From positions 1 to 42,541 of the forward strand of contig JBCBVA010000017.1 in NCBI GenBank assembly GCA_039817825.1: a DNA stretch of 42,541 bases, given 5' to 3'. The notes under the pieces were generated by a model. The model was not told where the DNA came from, made no database searches, and saw nothing but the letters and a program-made list of their open reading frames with translations. Both the position numbers and the translations under genes were made by a program. Origin of the DNA: PCC-7336 sp039817825. Its GTDB lineage: Bacteria; Cyanobacteriota; Cyanobacteriia; Thermostichales; PCC-7336. Below, one piece after another: positions 39,721 through 42,541 of this stretch. Each line of letters begins with the position of its first letter. Position 1 is the stretch's first letter.

Positions 39721-41757
39721 TTAGTCGTCTGAATCCGACAGTAAGTCAGCTAGGTTCAACGATTCCAGGTCGGCAGAGCCTACTCCATCATCCTGTTCGG
39801 CTGAGTCTGCCACTGGTTCGAGACTTGCGGACACTAACGCTTCAGCATTGTCGTGCTCAGAATTGTCATTGTCAGGGGACTCGCTGAACAGATCGGCAAA
39901 CTGGCTATCATCAGAATCAGCAGCACTGGAGGTTGTTAGCTCGGTGATAGATGAGCTATCGACGGAGGAGAAAAAGGCATCGACATCGTTCGGATCGTCC
40001 GTAGAGTTTTCTCCTGCCCCGATAATGTCGCCTTCGATCGCTCCCAATAGCTCATCGAGTGAAGCGGCGTCCGCGGCTTCTGCTTCTGCATCAGCGGATT
40101 GCTCAACCATGGTCTCAAGCTCAGCACCCGTCTCAAACCCTGCGCTGGCTTCAAACATAGATGCTGTGTCGGCAGGCGGCTCTTCGCTGAGGAGCTCCCC
40201 TAAGCTCACGTCCTCAGGAGCGGATTGGTCAACCATGGTCTCAAGCTCAACACCAGTCTCAAACCCAGCGCTGGTTTCAAACATAGATGCTGTGTCGGCA
40301 GGCGGTTCTTCGCTGAGGAGGTCTCCTAAGCTCATGCTCTCAGGTGAGCTGGAGTCTTCGACAGAGACCTCGCTGACCTGCGCCTCGGCAGAAATATCTG
40401 GAAAGGCTGCAGTGTTAAATGTGTCTGCGGTCGCATCTGCGGCAAACTCTTCAGTGGTGTCGTCACCCAAAAGCTCGCCCAAGCTCACCTCATCGACGAA
40501 CTCAGGTTCTTCTAGGGAGTCTGCACTGGCTAGTGACTCCTCTGCAGTGTTTGCAAAGTCTTCTACGCTATCCGAAACGGCTTCGGCACCCTCACCATCG
40601 ATGACGGAGGAAAGAGCATCGCTGGAATCTTCGCTAACAAGACTGTCGAGATCGACTTCGCCGAAGGCTGCTCTGGCATCATCGGCAACGGTCTCTTCCG
40701 TTGATTCCATCAGAGCCGATTCAGCCGCAGTGTCTAGTCCGAAATCTACAGTCTCTTCCAATCCCTCACTGCCGGCATCCATCAGGCTAGATTCCGCCAC
40801 CGCATCCAGTTCGAAATCGGCCATGTCTGGCATGTGGTCATCGCTCGATTCCATCGAAAACGGATCGGAAAGGGCCGAGGCTTCGGGTTCAAGGGTGGCT
40901 TCACGCTCGGATTCACCTGCAAACAGGTCCTCCTCCGCAAACGTATCCTCTGTTGCTAGTAACGTTGTTTCACCCTCTGCGGGTTCTTCAGACGCTTCTT
41001 CGACTGCAGGGACGGGCGACTCTATTGCGAAGATCTGGTCGGGTTCGGGCGGGTCGTTAATCTGGTCGTCGAATTGGGCGGTGGACTCAGGCTGGTCGGC
41101 TACTGGTAGCGCTTCAATTTGAGCTTGCAATTGCTCTAGTTCGGATTGGCGATCGGCAATGGTTTGACCTAACTCAGCTTCAGACGCTCGGAGTCCGCTC
41201 AATGCTTCTTGCTTGAGCGTGATGTCGTCTTGAAGTTCTTGCTGCTGTTGTGCCAGATCTTCCAGTTGCTGGCGTGCACTGGCCAAATCGACACCGGCGC
41301 TTTCTTCTACCTCAATTGCTTCATCAAGGCTGGCTCGCAGTTCGGATAGCTCGCGCTCCGCGTTTTGCTTGCTGCTTTCAAGCGCTTGTTGCGTGTCTTG
41401 CAATTCAGTAACGAGGGATTGCAATTGTTCGGTTTCTGCTTGAGCACTCTCTAGTTGAGATGACAGTTGTGCAATCTCATTCTGCTCTTGGGCTGCTTGC
41501 TCGCTGGCATGATTGGCTTCTGCACGAGCGCTTTGCAGTTGAGTTTCTAGCTCGGTGGCTTTCTGCTCAAGTTGCTCTTTTAATTGCTGATTGCCGCCGC
41601 TGTTTCCGGCAACGGCAACACCGACGATTGTGGACGTGACAGCCGCAGCGCCACCAACGGCAGCACCCGATATATCTCGCTGGCTAGCGAATCCTGCAGC
41701 TGCACCAATACCAATAGCTGCAACTCCGGCAAGGATGTACTTCTGAACCATAGTCAT
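39721..41757 (-). CDS. Large acidic membrane-anchored coiled-coil protein with repeated LxELL motifs
   Basis: The product has 678 residues from ATG 41757; ATG 41751 or a TTG at 41784 are alternatives. The N-terminus holds two Gly/Ala-rich hydrophobic segments (about 4-20 and 28-50). A long coiled coil (about 58-215, rich in Gln, Glu, Leu) follows. The rest is strongly acidic and Ser/Ala-rich, probably disordered. Short motifs recur: SLGELLGDD, SLGDLLSEE, SLGELLSEE, SLDELLGA and, at the very C-terminus, NLADLLSDSDD. A DF-LD-AES-LM motif also occurs twice. A 42-residue segment is duplicated in tandem. The layout suggests a membrane-tethered scaffold that presents repeated peptide ligands. No named family is recognised. 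Confidence 0.7.
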   Translation of the reverse strand: MTMVQKYILAGVAAIGIGAAAGFASQRDISGAAVGGAAAVTSTIVGVAVAGNSGGNQQLKEQLEQKATELETQLQSARAEANHASEQAAQEQNEIAQLSSQLESAQAETEQLQSLVTELQDTQQALESSKQNAERELSELRASLDEAIEVEESAGVDLASARQQLEDLAQQQQELQDDITLKQEALSGLRASEAELGQTIADRQSELEQLQAQIEALPVADQPESTAQFDDQINDPPEPDQIFAIESPVPAVEEASEEPAEGETTLLATEDTFAEEDLFAGESEREATLEPEASALSDPFSMESSDDHMPDMADFELDAVAESSLMDAGSEGLEETVDFGLDTAAESALMESTEETVADDARAAFGEVDLDSLVSEDSSDALSSVIDGEGAEAVSDSVEDFANTAEESLASADSLEEPEFVDEVSLGELLGDDTTEEFAADATADTFNTAAFPDISAEAQVSEVSVEDSSSPESMSLGDLLSEEPPADTASMFETSAGFETGVELETMVDQSAPEDVSLGELLSEEPPADTASMFEASAGFETGAELETMVEQSADAEAEAADAASLDELLGAIEGDIIGAGENSTDDPNDVDAFFSSVDSSSITELTTSSAADSDDSQFADLFSESPDNDNSEHDNAEALVSASLEPVADSAEQDDGVGSADLESLNLADLLSDSDD
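40100..40335. repeat. 126-bp tandem duplication inside the acidic coiled-coil gene
   Basis: Two copies about 110 bp long and over 85 per cent identical by eye begin 126 bp apart, for example CAAACATAGATGCTGTGTCG near 40153 and 40279. They encode two copies of a 42-residue segment with LSEEPPADTASMFE, AGFETG and ELETMV. The frame is kept. Confidence 0.88.
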
Positions 41758-42279
41758 AACGTGGGTGAAAGGGGTGACCTGCAAATTGCTTGTGTCTGTT
41801 AATCGGTTGAACAGCTAGAAAATCCTACGTGATTGCACGAGCTATCGACTAAACAGTCAAGCTAAGGTACCCACTTTTTGCTAAAACACAATATCTTGTA
41901 AAAAATTAACTGCTTTCATTCCGAGTCTCTTCTGGATTTCGTTGATATTTCTATACGGATGAAACAGGTGAAAGGGGGGGCTGTCACATTTGGATCGCTG
42001 AATGGTGGTTGTGCCGGGATGTTGAAGTCTCAGAACGATATAGGAGAAGTACTAGCAAACTATTCCAGTGGTTTGTCCGAATTTCTTGGAGAGATATCGC
42101 CTCTCTGTAAACGACTTTCCATTAGGCTGAGGGCGATCGCTGACCTCTCAATGTTGCCAGGGACAGATGGCTAGATTGCGAATTCTGGAGGAGCGGCAGC
42201 TATAGCGATCGGCAATCCTCTATAAAGGCTTCCCTAATCCTTTTGTCTTGTAAAGCATAGACCTCACCGAGAATTGCAA
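41758..42279. other. Right-end intergenic region
   Basis: No gene is called. A 71-codon frame at 41959-42174 (MKQVKGGAVTFGS...) has no ribosome-binding site or recognised family. The first 180 bp contain AT-rich DNA upstream of the leftward coiled-coil gene. The final 165 bp of the window after the family A copy hold no visible gene either. Confidence 0.4.
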
Positions 42280-42374
42280 TATAGTGTTTGCCATTTCAGT
42301 TAGGACAAAGGCTCCTAGACCTCGTCTGGGGAGAACGTAGCTGAAATGTCCGCAGTGGTATGGCCACTGCCATA
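42280..42374 (+). repeat. Family A dispersed element, copy A5
   Basis: This 95-bp copy is nearly identical to A2: TATAGTGTTTGCCATTTCAG, AGGACAAAGGCTCCTAG, GTCTGGGGAGAACGTAGCTG, and the GCAGTGG/CCACTGC palindrome. The high identity suggests recent movement or conversion. Confidence 0.9.
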
Positions 42375-42541
42375 ACAAGATCGCGACAATCGTGGCAGAT
42401 ATCTCGATCGCGTTTTGGCTACCGTTTTGGCAGATTCATCACGCCGAGTTGAACGGGTTCGGACTTGCATGGCGATATGGTCTGGGGGAGAGCCGGGAAA
42501 TGCGCAAAACTATTGAGGATTTCGAAGAGTCCTGAAATTTA

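Noticed and set aside
39848..41122. 424-codon plus-strand open frame, Ser/Ala/Val-rich
   Set aside because: It lies antisense inside the acidic coiled-coil gene and its Ser-rich composition is what the reverse of Asp/Glu/Ala/Ser codons produces. It has no family features.
41959..42174. 71-codon frame MKQVKGGAVTFGS...
   Set aside because: No ribosome-binding site or family; protein-like quality is marginal.

Overview
The window is chromosomal DNA from a cyanobacterium. The direct evidence is a photosystem I gene (psaE), a PsbP-like photosystem II lipoprotein (CyanoP), the cyanobacterial small RNA Yfr1, several cyanobacterial proteins of unknown function (DUF1830, DUF1400, DUF4332 types) and many GCGATCGC-type (HIP1) octamers. 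Base composition is moderately GC-rich. Gene density is low for a bacterium: many intergenic gaps are 300-800 bp and hold short tandem repeats, hairpins and dispersed repeat elements. I cannot name the species.

Layout. 1-5.3 kb: a secreted repeat-containing lipoprotein, a small universal stress protein and a DUF1400 alpha/beta hydrolase, followed by a palindrome-dense gap. 5.3-7.1 kb: two peptidoglycan-type enzymes (class A beta-lactamase-like and NlpC/P60) transcribed divergently from almost the same point. 7.1-11.2 kb: tRNA-His, then a leftward cluster rel/spoT > cyanoP > radC. 11.6-18.1 kb: a UvrD-like helicase relative, a disordered membrane protein, tmk, holB and a DUF1830 gene. 18.6-20.6 kb: trmFO and a phasin-like gene (leftward). 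21.3-25.7 kb: psaE, cimA and murA. 25.8-26.9 kb: surE and a SRPBCC-fold gene (leftward). 27.4-32.3 kb: Yfr1 and a sparse stretch of poorly known genes (a DUF1173-like nuclease-fold protein, a 57-residue protein that is easily missed, DUF4332, a pseudopilin-like protein). 32.4-38 kb: an mscS-dinB pair overlapping by 4 bp, then GNAT, esterase and Ski2-type helicase. 38.4-42.5 kb: a small coiled-coil gene behind a Fur-box-like site, and a large acidic coiled-coil membrane protein with internal repeats.

Together the genes are mostly housekeeping: nucleotide supply and DNA replication (tmk, holB), stringent response (rel/spoT), cell wall (murA, two wall hydrolases), tRNA modification (trmFO), isoleucine precursor supply (cimA) and photosynthesis (psaE, cyanoP). 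I see no CRISPR array, prophage, complete transposon or classical defence island.

The least ordinary content is repetitive DNA. One family of about 90-96 bp MITE-like elements (family A) has five copies, and one of these contains the start codon of the Ski2-type helicase. A second family with terminal inverted repeats (family B) has three copies, two of which flank the DUF4332 gene as direct repeats. Several unrelated tandem arrays have a period close to 15 bp, in both intergenic and coding DNA. Base positions of short sites were counted by hand and may be off by one or two.
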